DNA of 64,000 nucleotides from Cryobacterium sp. BB307. Its GTDB lineage: Bacteria; Actinomycetota; Actinomycetes; Actinomycetales; Microbacteriaceae. The notes beneath the pieces are model-generated. The model had not been told where the DNA came from. It saw only the letters and a program-made list of their open reading frames with translations, and did no database searches. The stretch spans positions 186,001 through 250,000 of the forward strand of contig NZ_JAANZA010000003.1 of assembly GCF_012274275.1 (NCBI RefSeq). The letters run 5' to 3'. Below are positions 14,607 to 23,186 of the stretch, in pieces. A program made the translations under genes and the position numbers. How positions within the stretch are numbered: the first letter of the stretch is position 1; each line of letters starts with the position of its first letter.

Positions 14607-15344
14607 CTGGTCCCCTCAGCACTAATCCCGTGGCTCGACCCTGAGACCCTCATCAACGGTTTCGGGGCGTTCGCGCTCATCGGCGTGTGCGCGATCGTGT
14701 TCGCCGAGACCGGCCTTCTCGTCGGTTTCCTGTTGCCCGGCGACACGCTGCTGGTCATCACCGGCCTGCTCACCTTCGCCGGTGTCATCGAGATCGACAT
14801 CTGGTGGGTGTGCCTTGCGATCGGCGCCGCGGCCTTCCTCGGCGGCGAGGTCGGCTACCTGATAGGTCACAAGTTCGGGCCGAGGGTGTTCGAACGCAAG
14901 GAGAGCGGCCTATTCAGCCGCAAGAACGTTGAACGCACCAACGCGTTCTTCGAGCGCTTCGGCGGCCTGTCCGTGATCCTGGCCCGGTTCATCCCGATCC
15001 TGCGCACCTTCGTGCCGGTTGCCGCGGGCGTCGGGCACATGAACTATAAGAAGTACTCGCTGTACAACTTCATCGGCGCGATGATTTGGGGTGCTGGTCT
15101 CACCTACTTCGGGTTCCTGCTCGGCTACATCCCGCCGGTCGCGGACTTCGTGCGCTCCTACATCGACGTGATCCTGCTCGGCGCGGTGCTGCTCACCCTC
15201 ATCCCGACGGTGCTCCACTACTGGCAGTCGAGCCGCAAGGCAAAAAAGGCCCGGCTCGAGGGCATCCAGCCGCTCACCGCCGAGGAGGCCGTGCTGGACC
15301 CCAGCCTCTTCGACCAGGACCCCACGAACAACCCCAAGCACTGA
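14607..15344 (+). CDS. DedA/SNARE-associated family membrane protein, apparent CTG start
   Basis: The conserved DedA sequence begins upstream of the first GTG (14685): the frame reads LVPSALIPWLDPETLINGFG before it, which DedA proteins need as their first amphipathic segment. The only initiation candidate is CTG 14607, with GGAG seven bases upstream. The resulting 245 residues include ETGLLVGFLLPGDTLL, the ARFIPILRTFVPVAAG motif (the DedA F/YxRxxP-G region), and four to five membrane helices with a charged tail. DedA proteins act in lipid-carrier recycling and membrane-potential homeostasis; which lipid here is unknown. Confidence 0.85.
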   Translation: MVPSALIPWLDPETLINGFGAFALIGVCAIVFAETGLLVGFLLPGDTLLVITGLLTFAGVIEIDIWWVCLAIGAAAFLGGEVGYLIGHKFGPRVFERKESGLFSRKNVERTNAFFERFGGLSVILARFIPILRTFVPVAAGVGHMNYKKYSLYNFIGAMIWGAGLTYFGFLLGYIPPVADFVRSYIDVILLGAVLLTLIPTVLHYWQSSRKAKKARLEGIQPLTAEEAVLDPSLFDQDPTNNPKH

Positions 15345-15354
15345 GGTCGCGGGG

Positions 15355-16011
15355 CTACGCAGCCAGCCAGATGGCGGCGGCAGCGTCCGAGCCGAGGTCG
15401 AGCGGATGCCCGTCCACCAGCACCGCGAGCGCACCACCGAACGGGCGGCGTTCTATGACCTCGATCGGCGCATCCAGCCGGACCGCGTGCTCGTCCAACC
15501 AGCGCAGCAGTTCGGGGTTGCGGTCGCTGATGCGCACCACAGCGCCGCGGTGCCCATCGGATGCCTGAGACAGCAGCACCGCGTCCGGCAGCCGAACCGT
15601 GCCGTCTGCGGCCGGGATCGGGTCGCCGTGCGGGTCGCGCGTGGGTTGCCCGAGCTGCCGACTGATCGCGTCCAGCATCCGGTCGCTCAGGGCGTGCTCG
15701 AGCACCTCCGCCTCGTCGTGCACCTCGTCCCAGCCGTAGCCGAACGACTCCACCAGCCAGGTCTCGATCAGCCGGTGCCTGCGCACCATCCGCAGCGCGA
15801 GCGCCCGCCCCTGGTCGGTGAGCGTGATCGCCCCATACGGCACATGCGTCACCAGCCCGGACGCTGCCAGCTTCTTCACCATCTCGGTGACGGATGACGC
15901 CGCGAGCCCCATCCGCGCGGCCAGCGCTGACGGGGTGATCGACTCCGGCTGCCACTCGGTGTGCCCGTAGATCGTCTTGACGTAGTCCTCGACCGTCGTC
16001 GACCCGTTCAC
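15355..16011 (-). CDS. mntR: DtxR/MntR family metal-dependent repressor
   Basis: 218 residues, GTG start overlapping the permease stop (GTGA). Winged helix at about 25-60 (ALAARMGLAASSVTEMVKKL), dimerisation/metal-binding domain with the His/Glu-rich HDEAEVLEHALSDRML helix, and a C-terminal SH3-like FeoA domain. It is last in the metal ABC operon and probably represses it when Mn(II) or Fe(II) is plentiful, through the palindrome at 18498-18515. Mn rather than Fe is inferred from the linked transporter type. Confidence 0.85.
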   Translation of the reverse strand: MNGSTTVEDYVKTIYGHTEWQPESITPSALAARMGLAASSVTEMVKKLAASGLVTHVPYGAITLTDQGRALALRMVRRHRLIETWLVESFGYGWDEVHDEAEVLEHALSDRMLDAISRQLGQPTRDPHGDPIPAADGTVRLPDAVLLSQASDGHRGAVVRISDRNPELLRWLDEHAVRLDAPIEVIERRPFGGALAVLVDGHPLDLGSDAAAAIWLAA

Positions 16012-16862
16012 GCAACCACCACCCTCCGCGAACGCACCCAGTTCACGACCACTCCGCCGCGCGGCCCGAACAGGTAGGCGAGCACGAACGCAACCGACTG
16101 GGCGAGCACGACGCAGCCGCCGGTGGACGCGTCGAAGTAGTAGCTCGCGTACAGTCCGGCGAGCGCGGCGATCACCGTGATGAGCACCGCAAGCCACAGC
16201 ATCCGGTCGAACCGCTTGGTCAGCAGGTACGCGGTCACCCCCGGCGTGATCAGCATCGCGACCACCAGGATGATGCCTACCGCCTGTAGCGCGACCACCA
16301 CGGTCAGGGCGAGCAGCCCGAGCAGCAGCACGCTCAGCCAGCGCGTGTTGATGCCGATCGCGTCGGCGTGGCCGCGGTCGAACGCGTACAGGGTCAGGTC
16401 GCGGCGCTTGAACAGCAGCACCGCGGTTGCGAGCACACCGCTGATCACCACCTGCCAGATGTCGGCGTCACTCACCCCCAGCACGTTGCCGAACAGGATG
16501 TGCCCCAGGTCGGTCTGGCTGGGCGTCTTCGAGATGATGACTAGACCGAGCGCGAACAGTCCGGTGAACACGACGCCGATCGCGGCATCCGACTTGATCT
16601 TCGTCGTCGCGCGCACGCCGCCGATCAGCGCCACCGCGCCCGCGCCGAAGATGAACGCGCCGACCGCGAACGGCCAGCCGAGGATGTAGCTGATCGCCAC
16701 CCCTGGCAGCACCGCGTGCGACACCGCGTCGCCCATCAGCGACCAGCCGATCTGCACCAGCCAGCAGCTCAGGATGGCGCAGGTGACCGCCGCGATCAGC
16801 GTTACGAGCGCCGCGCGGGTCATGAACGCGAACTGCAGCGGCTCGAGGATCCAGTCGATCAC
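16008..16862 (-). CDS. Mn/Zn ABC transporter permease
   Basis: 284 residues, about eight to nine membrane helices, ABC-3 family (FAFMTRAALVTLIAAV start; GDAVSHAVLPGVAISY; AVGIILVVAMLITPGVTAYL). It forms the channel for divalent metal import together with the ATPase and lipoprotein encoded upstream. Start ATG overlaps the ATPase stop by four bases; stop overlaps mntR. Confidence 0.9.
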   Translation of the reverse strand: MIDWILEPLQFAFMTRAALVTLIAAVTCAILSCWLVQIGWSLMGDAVSHAVLPGVAISYILGWPFAVGAFIFGAGAVALIGGVRATTKIKSDAAIGVVFTGLFALGLVIISKTPSQTDLGHILFGNVLGVSDADIWQVVISGVLATAVLLFKRRDLTLYAFDRGHADAIGINTRWLSVLLLGLLALTVVVALQAVGIILVVAMLITPGVTAYLLTKRFDRMLWLAVLITVIAALAGLYASYYFDASTGGCVVLAQSVAFVLAYLFGPRGGVVVNWVRSRRVVVA

Positions 16863-17584
16863 GCCGCCTCCAACCCGAAGACGCGCGCCAGATTCTCCGG
16901 GCTGAGCGCGACATCCGGATGCCCGTGGAACAGCACCCGGTTCTTCAGCAGGATCACTTCATCACACAGCTCCGGCACACCGGCGAGGTCGTGGGTGGAG
17001 ATCAGGATGCCGCAGCCGGTGTCGCGCAGTTCGCGCAGCAGGGTGATGATGCGGCGCTCGGAGGCCTTGTCCACCCCGGCGAACGGCTCGTCCAGGAGCA
17101 GCAGCCGCGCCTCCTGCGCGATCGCCCGCGCGACGAAGACGCGCTTGCGCTGGCCGCCGCTGAGTTCGCCGATCTGGCGTCCGGCCAGCTCGGTCAGACC
17201 AACCCGGGCGAGGGCATCCGTGACCGCCGCCTTGTCGATTGCGCGCGGCCGGCGGGACGGGCCGAGCTTGCCGTAGCGGCCGGTCATGACCACCTCGTGC
17301 ACCGAGAGCGGGAAGTCCCAGTCGATAGATTCCGATTGCGGCATGTAGGCGACGAGTCCCTTGCCGCGCGCCGCGGCCGGCGTGCCGCTGAACAGCGTGA
17401 CGCTGCCCGCCGCGGGTCGGACGGTGCCCATGATCGCCTTGTAGAGGGTGCTCTTGCCGGAGCCGTTCATGCCAAGCAGCCCGGTGATGCGCCCTGGCTC
17501 GAGCACGACATCCACCTCGTCCAGTGCCTGCACCTGGCCGTAGCGCACCGACAGGTCGCGTACCTCGATGACCGGATCGCTCAT
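16859..17584 (-). CDS. Mn/Zn ABC transporter ATP-binding protein
   Basis: 241 residues with Walker A GMNGSGKST, Q-loop YMPQSES, signature LSGGQRKR, Walker B LLLLDEPFAG and H-loop STHDLAG. Belongs to the MntA/SitB-type ATPases, which energise metal import through the adjacent permease. Coupled by four-base overlaps to the genes on either side. Confidence 0.92.
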   Translation of the reverse strand: MSDPVIEVRDLSVRYGQVQALDEVDVVLEPGRITGLLGMNGSGKSTLYKAIMGTVRPAAGSVTLFSGTPAAARGKGLVAYMPQSESIDWDFPLSVHEVVMTGRYGKLGPSRRPRAIDKAAVTDALARVGLTELAGRQIGELSGGQRKRVFVARAIAQEARLLLLDEPFAGVDKASERRIITLLRELRDTGCGILISTHDLAGVPELCDEVILLKNRVLFHGHPDVALSPENLARVFGLEAA

Positions 17585-18507
17585 TGCATCAGCCCGTCAG
17601 CAATGAGGTTGACGTCGTAGCGGAGCAGGTCGAGGTAGGTCGGTACGGGTCCATCCGGCTCGCTCAGCGAGTCGACGAACAGCTTGCCTGCGAATTCCGC
17701 CCCGGATTCGCTCGCCACCTGCTGCTGCGAGGCGGAGTTGACCGTGGTCTCGCAGAACACGGCGGGCACGTTGCGGTCCTGGACGAGTTCGATGACCTTG
17801 CGGATCTGCTGCGGGGTGCCCTGCGTGTCGCTGTTCACCGGCCACAGGTACGCCTCGTCGAGGCCGAGGTCGCGAGCCAGGTAGCTGAAAGCACCCTCGC
17901 AGGTGACCAGCAGCCGGTGGTCGGGGTCGAGGGCCGCGAGGAACACGGTCAACTGCTCGGCGACGCCCTGCAGCTCATTGCGGTAGGCGGCTCCGCGCTC
18001 CTCGAACCGCGCCGCGGCATCCGGGACCAGCTCACTCAGCCCCGCGACGATGTTGTCGACGTAGGTCTGACCGGCGATCGGCGACATCCAGGCGTGCGGG
18101 TTCGGGAGGCCTTGGTAGTCGCCGGTGGAGATGGCGATCGGCTCGATCCCCTCGGTGAGGACGACGTGGGGCACGTCGAGTGTCGCCACGAAGTCCTCGA
18201 ACCAGCGCTCGAGGCCGAACCCGTTGTCGAAGATGAGATCGGCGGATGCCGCGTTCCGCAGGTCCGATGGCGTCGGCTCGTAGCCGTGGATCTCCGCGCC
18301 GACCTTGGTGATGGACTCCACCCGGACGTCGTCGCCGCCGACGGCGCGCACCATGTCGGCGATGACGGTGAAGGTGGTGAGCACCAGCGGGGTGCCGTCG
18401 TCCGCACGGTCGCCGGGGGCACTGTTGGCTGTGCTGCAGCCGGCGACCACGGCGACGGCCGCCACGCTCGCCAGAATTCGGCCCATTCGCGTCCCAAATT
18501 TCGGCAT
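17581..18507 (-). CDS. Mn/Zn ABC transporter substrate-binding lipoprotein
   Basis: 308 residues; signal peptide with lipobox VVAGC (Cys 24), so membrane-anchored outside the cell. Cluster A-I metal-binding fold: His/Glu/Asp ligands in GAEIHGYEPTPSD, LPNPHAWMSP, CEGAFSYLARDLGL and FCETTVNSA. First gene of the operon binding protein-ATPase-permease-mntR, all linked by overlaps. The start ATG 18507 lies within a perfect 18-bp palindrome; the ribosome site (ggaaggag) is 14 bases away, unusually far. Mn is the likely metal given the regulator, Zn not excluded. Confidence 0.9.
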   Translation of the reverse strand: MPKFGTRMGRILASVAAVAVVAGCSTANSAPGDRADDGTPLVLTTFTVIADMVRAVGGDDVRVESITKVGAEIHGYEPTPSDLRNAASADLIFDNGFGLERWFEDFVATLDVPHVVLTEGIEPIAISTGDYQGLPNPHAWMSPIAGQTYVDNIVAGLSELVPDAAARFEERGAAYRNELQGVAEQLTVFLAALDPDHRLLVTCEGAFSYLARDLGLDEAYLWPVNSDTQGTPQQIRKVIELVQDRNVPAVFCETTVNSASQQQVASESGAEFAGKLFVDSLSEPDGPVPTYLDLLRYDVNLIADGLMQ

Positions 18508-18515
18508 GCCGAAAT
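18498..18515. promoter_or_regulatory. Perfect palindrome over the start codon, likely MntR operator
   Basis: ATTTCGGCATGCCGAAAT is identical on both strands. It contains the ATG of the binding-protein gene, so a bound repressor would sit at the translation start and just downstream of the promoter. The 18-bp size fits a DtxR/MntR family site. Confidence 0.65.
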
Positions 18516-18540
18516 AATACGCTCCTTCCCCGGCCGACCT

Positions 18541-18605
18541 CCATCGAGTCGGGATGTTTGCACGTCATGACGCGCGGAAAAAGCGCAAGCCTCCCGACTC
18601 GATGG
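18541..18605. repeat. Intergenic palindromic repeat, family A copy 1
   Basis: CCATCGAGTCGGGA (18541-18554) pairs perfectly with TCCCGACTCGATGG (18592-18605); the loop includes a smaller GCGC-stem. The same arms recur at 51471-51624. It sits between the metal operon promoter and the end of the CDF gene. Confidence 0.8.
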
Positions 18606-18635
18606 GTGCGGGGACGGTTTGGACGGCGAACGGGG

Positions 18636-19544
18636 TCAGGGGTGGAAGTGCTCCTCGTGCCCGGCGTGCTCGGCCGGCTCCAGCTGGAACGTCGAGTGCG
18701 CCACATCGAAGTGGTCGGCGAGGCATGCCGAGAGACTGTCGAGCATCCGCCCCGCCCCCTGCTCGGCGAACACCGCGGGCTCGACCACGACGTGCGCCGA
18801 GAACACCGGCTGGCCGGACGTGATCGCCCAGACATGGACGTCGTGCACGTCCACGACGCCTTCGGTCTCGAGCAGGTGCTCGCGGATCTCGGCCACACTC
18901 GTGTCAACCGGCACCGACTCGCTCAGCACACGCACCGCATCCCGCAGCAGCAGCAGAGCGCGCGGCGCGATCATCAGCGCGATGGCGATGGAGGCGATCG
19001 CATCCGCCTGCACGAACCCGGTGGTGAGCAGCACGACCGCCGCGATGATCGCCGCGAGTGAGCCGAGCATGTCGCCCAGCACTTCGAGGTAGGCACCGCG
19101 CATGTTGATGGAGGTGGATGCCTGGGGCCGGAGCACGAGCGCGGATGCGATGTTCGCCGCCAGGCCGATGCTCGCGACGATCAGCATGGGCAGGCCGAGA
19201 ACGTCCGCCGGCTCGGGATCCACCAGCCGCTCCACCGCTTGCACACACACGACGACCGCGATCACGATGAGCACGATGGCGTTGATGAGCGCGCCGAAGA
19301 CCTCGGCGCGTTGGAACCCGAACGTGGCCCGGTCGGTCGCCGGGCGCGCCGCGATGACGTTGGCGGTCAGCGCGACGATAAGCGCGATCGAGTCGGAAAC
19401 CATGTGCCCGGCGTCAGCCAGCAGCGCGAGCGACCCGGTGAGCAGCGCGCCGATGAACTCGGCGACCATCACGATCGCGGTGATGCCGAGCGCGATCGCC
19501 AGTCGAGTCCGGTTGGTGCTCGAGTGATCGTGCGTGTGGCTCAC
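18636..19544 (-). CDS. Cation diffusion facilitator (CDF) metal exporter
   Basis: 302 residues with His-rich ends (MSHTHDHSS; HAGHEEHFHP), six membrane helices and a cytoplasmic C-terminal domain with DVHDVHVWAI. It exports divalent cations using the proton gradient. Metal-site residues: H47 and D51 in ADAGHMVSD, but the TM5 site reads EVLGD, with Glu where Zn exporters have His. That makes the metal (Zn, Mn, Fe or Co) uncertain. It lies just downstream of the Mn/Zn import operon but is separated by the family A repeat. Confidence 0.88.
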   Translation of the reverse strand: MSHTHDHSSTNRTRLAIALGITAIVMVAEFIGALLTGSLALLADAGHMVSDSIALIVALTANVIAARPATDRATFGFQRAEVFGALINAIVLIVIAVVVCVQAVERLVDPEPADVLGLPMLIVASIGLAANIASALVLRPQASTSINMRGAYLEVLGDMLGSLAAIIAAVVLLTTGFVQADAIASIAIALMIAPRALLLLRDAVRVLSESVPVDTSVAEIREHLLETEGVVDVHDVHVWAITSGQPVFSAHVVVEPAVFAEQGAGRMLDSLSACLADHFDVAHSTFQLEPAEHAGHEEHFHP

Positions 19545-19630
19545 GGTACCAGCGTAGGCACCGGCGCCGGATACGGGTGGCTAGCCGGTGGTGCGCCGGA
19601 GTGCGATTCCCCTCCCAACGCCATCGGCGA

Positions 19631-20209
19631 CTAGAGTCCCAGCCGCTCCCGCACGACCGGCATGAGCGCGGCGAAGGCACGCGACCGATGGCTGATCGCA
19701 TTCTTCTCGTCCGCGGTGAGCTCGGCAGATGCGACCTTGTAGCCCTCGGGACGGAACACCGGGTCGTAGCCGAAGCCATTGGTGCCGCTCGCTTCCTCGA
19801 GCACGGTGCCCGGCCACACCCCCAGTTCGACGTGCTCAGTGTCGCCGTTCACGAACGCTGCGGCGCACATGAAGTTGGCCGCGCGATCACTCACACCGCG
19901 CATCCGCTCGAGGAGCAGCTCGTAGTTGTCGCGGTCGTTCCTGGTGCCGGCGTAGCGGGCCGAATGGATGCCCGGCTCGCCGCCCAGCGCCGGAATGCTG
20001 ATCCCGGAGTCATCGGCGATCGCCGGCAGCCCGGTGTGCAGGTTCGCGGCGCGCGCCTTGATGAGCGCGTTCTCCTGGAAGGTCTCTCCGTCCTCGACCG
20101 GCTCCGGACCGTCATAGCCGACGAGCTCGATGCCCTCCAGCTGGCTGTGGAGAATCCGGCGCAGCTCTTCGACTTTGTGGGCATTGTGGGTGGCGAGAAC
20201 AAGCTTCAC
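19631..20209 (-). CDS. rdgB: Non-canonical purine NTP pyrophosphatase (RdgB/HAM1)
   Basis: 192 residues. N-terminal LATHNAHKVEEL nucleotide-binding motif, catalytic IADDSGISI and GTNGFGYDPVFRPEG, and SHRSRAF near the end. It hydrolyses dITP, ITP and XTP to the monophosphates, cleaning the nucleotide pool. Full length. Divergent from the liv operon. In many actinobacteria it follows rph and murI; here the liv operon separates them. Confidence 0.93.
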   Translation of the reverse strand: MKLVLATHNAHKVEELRRILHSQLEGIELVGYDGPEPVEDGETFQENALIKARAANLHTGLPAIADDSGISIPALGGEPGIHSARYAGTRNDRDNYELLLERMRGVSDRAANFMCAAAFVNGDTEHVELGVWPGTVLEEASGTNGFGYDPVFRPEGYKVASAELTADEKNAISHRSRAFAALMPVVRERLGL

Positions 20210-20240
20210 GCCGCTCAGCCTAGGGCGCGCCGCCGAATGA

Positions 20241-20270
20241 TTGACAAGCGCTCGCGGCCCGATCTACGAT
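20241..20270 (+). promoter_or_regulatory. Sigma-70-type promoter of the liv operon
   Basis: TTGACA (20241-20246) and TACGAT (20265-20270) with an 18-base spacer. The leader to the GTG at 20399 is about 120 bases and ends with a small hairpin (ACCCC 20377-20381 with GGGGT 20388-20392) that covers the GGGGGT ribosome site. Confidence 0.7.
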
Positions 20271-20398
20271 CGCTGACACATGAACCGGTTGTCAGGTTTA
20301 TGTCTTAACCCTCCAACGCTGTAGGGAAGGCAATATACCGTGCTCACGGAAGTCCACAGTTCTACCCCGTCTGTGAACCCCATCTCGGGGGTAACGCG

Positions 20399-21151
20399 GT
20401 GACCGACCACCTTCTGACCGCATCCGGGCTTACCAAGGACTTCCGAGGCTTCACCGCCGTCAAGCAGGTCGACCTGAGTGTCGAGCGCGGCACGGTGCAC
20501 GCCCTCGTAGGACCGAACGGCGCAGGTAAGACCACCCTCTTCAACCTGCTCACCGGATTCCTGACGCCGACCTCGGGCACGATCACGTTCGACGGCAAGG
20601 ACATCACCGGCCTGCAGCCCGAGAACATCGCGCACCTCGGCATTGCGCGCTCGTTTCAAATCACCAGCTTGTTCGACAACATGACCGCGCTCGAGCATCT
20701 CGAACTGGCGCTCGCGAGCCCGACCGGTCTCGGCCTGAAGTTCTGGCGCAGCGAGCGAAGCCTTGAGCAGTTCCATGGCCGCGCGCTCGAACTGCTCGAT
20801 CAGGTAGGGATGGCCGACCATGCCACGCGCGAGGTCGGCCAGTTCGCGTACGGACAGAAGCGAGCGGTCGAGCTCGCACTCGCTCTCGCCCTCGACCCGC
20901 AATTGCTGCTGCTCGACGAGCCCACGGCGGGCATGGGCATCGACGACGTCGACCGCACGATCGAACTCATCATCCGGATCGCCGCCGGTCGCACCATCGT
21001 CTTCGTCGACCACAACATGCACGTCGTCGGCAGCCTCGCGAACCGGGTCACCGTGCTGCAGCAGGGCCAGATCCTGGTCGAGGGCAGCTACGAGGAGGTC
21101 CGGCAGGACGAAAAGGTCATCACCGCTTACCTGGGGCAGGCACATGCTTGA
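20399..21151 (+). CDS. livG: Branched-chain amino-acid type ABC transporter ATPase 1
   Basis: 250 residues, GTG start. Walker A GPNGAGKTT, signature YGQKRAVELA (a LivG-type variant), Walker B LLLLDEPTAGM, and the extended DQVGMADHATREVGQFAYG region typical of LivG. One of two ATPases of a HAAT-family importer; the operon order livG-livF-binding protein-livH-livM has the ATPases first. The ribosome site lies in a possible hairpin. Confidence 0.92.
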   Translation: MTDHLLTASGLTKDFRGFTAVKQVDLSVERGTVHALVGPNGAGKTTLFNLLTGFLTPTSGTITFDGKDITGLQPENIAHLGIARSFQITSLFDNMTALEHLELALASPTGLGLKFWRSERSLEQFHGRALELLDQVGMADHATREVGQFAYGQKRAVELALALALDPQLLLLDEPTAGMGIDDVDRTIELIIRIAAGRTIVFVDHNMHVVGSLANRVTVLQQGQILVEGSYEEVRQDEKVITAYLGQAHA

Positions 21152-21836
21152 CATCACGAATCTCTCCGCGTCCTACGGCGAGGCCCGCGTCCTGACCGAC
21201 GTTTCGGTCACCGTCAATCCGGGCGAGGTCGTCACCCTCGTCGGTCGCAACGGCGCAGGCAAGACAACGTTGCTCAAGTGCGTCATGGGGCTGCACCGCG
21301 ACTACGAGGGCGGCATCAGCCTTGCGGGCGCACCCGTAGACAAGCGCTCCCCCGACCAGCGTGCCAAGGCGGGCATCGGCTGGGTTCCGGATGACCGCGG
21401 CATGTACGCGTCACTGACCGTCGCCGAGAACCTCACCCTGCCGCCGGTCGTGCACTCCTCTGGCTGGTCGCTGGACAAGGTGTACGACGCCTTCCCGGTG
21501 CTGCGCGAGCGCCGCAACTCGATGGGCACGCAGCTCTCCGGCGGCGAGCAGCAGATGCTCGCGATCGCGCGCGTGCTCCGGATGGGGTCCCGCCTACTCC
21601 TCCTCGACGAACCGAGCGAGGGGTTGGCCCCCGTGATCGTGCAGCGCATCGGCGAGATCATCCGCGAGATCAAGAAGGAGGGCGTGTCAGTGCTGCTCGT
21701 TGAGCAGAACGTGAAGTTTGCCTCCACCGTCGCCGACCGTCACTATCTGCTCGCCCAAGGACGTGTTGTCGAACAGCTCGACAACGCCGATTTCCAGGCC
21801 CGCGAGAGCGAACTTCTCGTGCACTTGGGGATCTGA
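21144..21836 (+). CDS. livF: Branched-chain amino-acid type ABC transporter ATPase 2
   Basis: 230 residues, ATG overlapping the livG end by eight bases. Walker A GRNGAGKTT, LSGGEQQMLAIARVL, Walker B LLLLDEPSEGLAP, and VLLVEQNVKFA, all LivF hallmarks. Pairs with LivG to drive import. Confidence 0.92.
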   Translation: MLDITNLSASYGEARVLTDVSVTVNPGEVVTLVGRNGAGKTTLLKCVMGLHRDYEGGISLAGAPVDKRSPDQRAKAGIGWVPDDRGMYASLTVAENLTLPPVVHSSGWSLDKVYDAFPVLRERRNSMGTQLSGGEQQMLAIARVLRMGSRLLLLDEPSEGLAPVIVQRIGEIIREIKKEGVSVLLVEQNVKFASTVADRHYLLAQGRVVEQLDNADFQARESELLVHLGI

Positions 21837-21874
21837 CCACCACAACACCAAGCACCGATCAAGGGAGATACGTA

Positions 21875-23119
21875 ATGGGGATCACCAAGAGGACGGGCAC
21901 CGCATTTGCAACGCTCGTCGCCGGCGGCGTGCTGCTGGCCGGCTGTGCGGGCGGCGGCGGGCCGTCGACCGGCGCCACCAGCGAGCTGACCAACGACAAG
22001 GTTGTCATCGGTGTGCTCAACGACCAGTCCGGCGTCTACAAGGACCTGTCCGGTCCCAACAGCGTTGAGGCGGTCCGGATGGCCATCGCGGACTACCAGG
22101 AGAAGTACGGCGACGACGCCGTCGCATCCGAGATCGAGGTGGTCACCGCTGACCACCAGAACAAGCCGGATGTCGCCAACACACAGGCCCAGGCGATGTA
22201 CGACCGCCAGAACGCCGACATCATCCTCGACGTGCCGGCCTCGTCGGCGGCGCTCGCGGTGTCCACCGTTGCCGCCGAGAAGCAGAAGCTGTACATCAAC
22301 ATCGGTGCCGCGACGATGGAGCTGACCGGCGCATCCTGCAACAAGTACACCTTCCACTGGGCTTACAACACCCAGATGCTCGCGAAGGGCGCAACCGGTC
22401 TGGTGGAGGACGGCGGCGAGACCTGGTCGATCGTCTACCCCGACTACGCGTTCGGCCAGGACATGCTGAAGTCGTTCTCGGAGGCGGTCGAGGGTGCGGG
22501 CGGCACGGTCAACGAGTCGATCGCGACCCCGTTCCCTAACGACAACTTCGCGACCTTCATCACCAAGGCGCAGTCGACCAACCCGGATGTCATCGGAACC
22601 ATGCAGGCCGGTGGTGACCTGATCAACTTCGTCAAGCAGTTCAACCAGTCGGGCGCCCGCGACACCACGACCCTCGCGGTCGGGCTCATGTTCATCACCG
22701 ACATCCACTCACTGGGTGTCGAAGAGTTCGCCGGCACCACCTTCACCGACGCCTGGTACTGGAACTACGACGACCAGAACCGCGAGTGGGCCGACCGCTT
22801 CATGGAGATCACGGACACGCGCCCGTCGTTCGCGCACGCGGCGAACTACTCCGCGGCGTTCCAGTACCTCGAAGCGATCCAGCGGGCAGGCACGGATGAC
22901 GCGGATGCGGTCGTCGCCGAACTGGAGGGCCAGAAGATCGACGATGTGTTCCTGCGCAACGGCGAGATCCGCGCCGACCACAGCGTCGCGCACGACACCT
23001 ACCTCGCGAAGGTGAAGAGCCCGGGCGACGTCAAGGAGGAGTGGGACTACGAGGAGATCATCACCACTCTCCCCGCGGCGCAGGCGTACGCGCCGGTGCA
23101 GGAGTCCTGCTCGCTCTGA
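21875..23119 (+). CDS. Branched-chain amino-acid type ABC transporter substrate-binding lipoprotein
   Basis: 414 residues; signal peptide with lipobox LLAGC (Cys 24), then a Gly/Ser linker. Periplasmic-binding-protein type I fold (VVIGVLNDQSGVYKDLSG; YPDYAFGQDML; AANYSAAFQYLEAI). Homologues bind branched-chain amino acids, amides, urea or aromatic acids; the ligand here cannot be named. The ribosome site gggagata precedes the ATG. Confidence 0.9.
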   Translation: MGITKRTGTAFATLVAGGVLLAGCAGGGGPSTGATSELTNDKVVIGVLNDQSGVYKDLSGPNSVEAVRMAIADYQEKYGDDAVASEIEVVTADHQNKPDVANTQAQAMYDRQNADIILDVPASSAALAVSTVAAEKQKLYINIGAATMELTGASCNKYTFHWAYNTQMLAKGATGLVEDGGETWSIVYPDYAFGQDMLKSFSEAVEGAGGTVNESIATPFPNDNFATFITKAQSTNPDVIGTMQAGGDLINFVKQFNQSGARDTTTLAVGLMFITDIHSLGVEEFAGTTFTDAWYWNYDDQNREWADRFMEITDTRPSFAHAANYSAAFQYLEAIQRAGTDDADAVVAELEGQKIDDVFLRNGEIRADHSVAHDTYLAKVKSPGDVKEEWDYEEIITTLPAAQAYAPVQESCSL

Positions 23120-23186
23120 GCTAGTTGACCAACCGGGGGTGGGCGGCATATCCGTCCACCCCCTCGAGACCCAAGAAAACCGGGAC

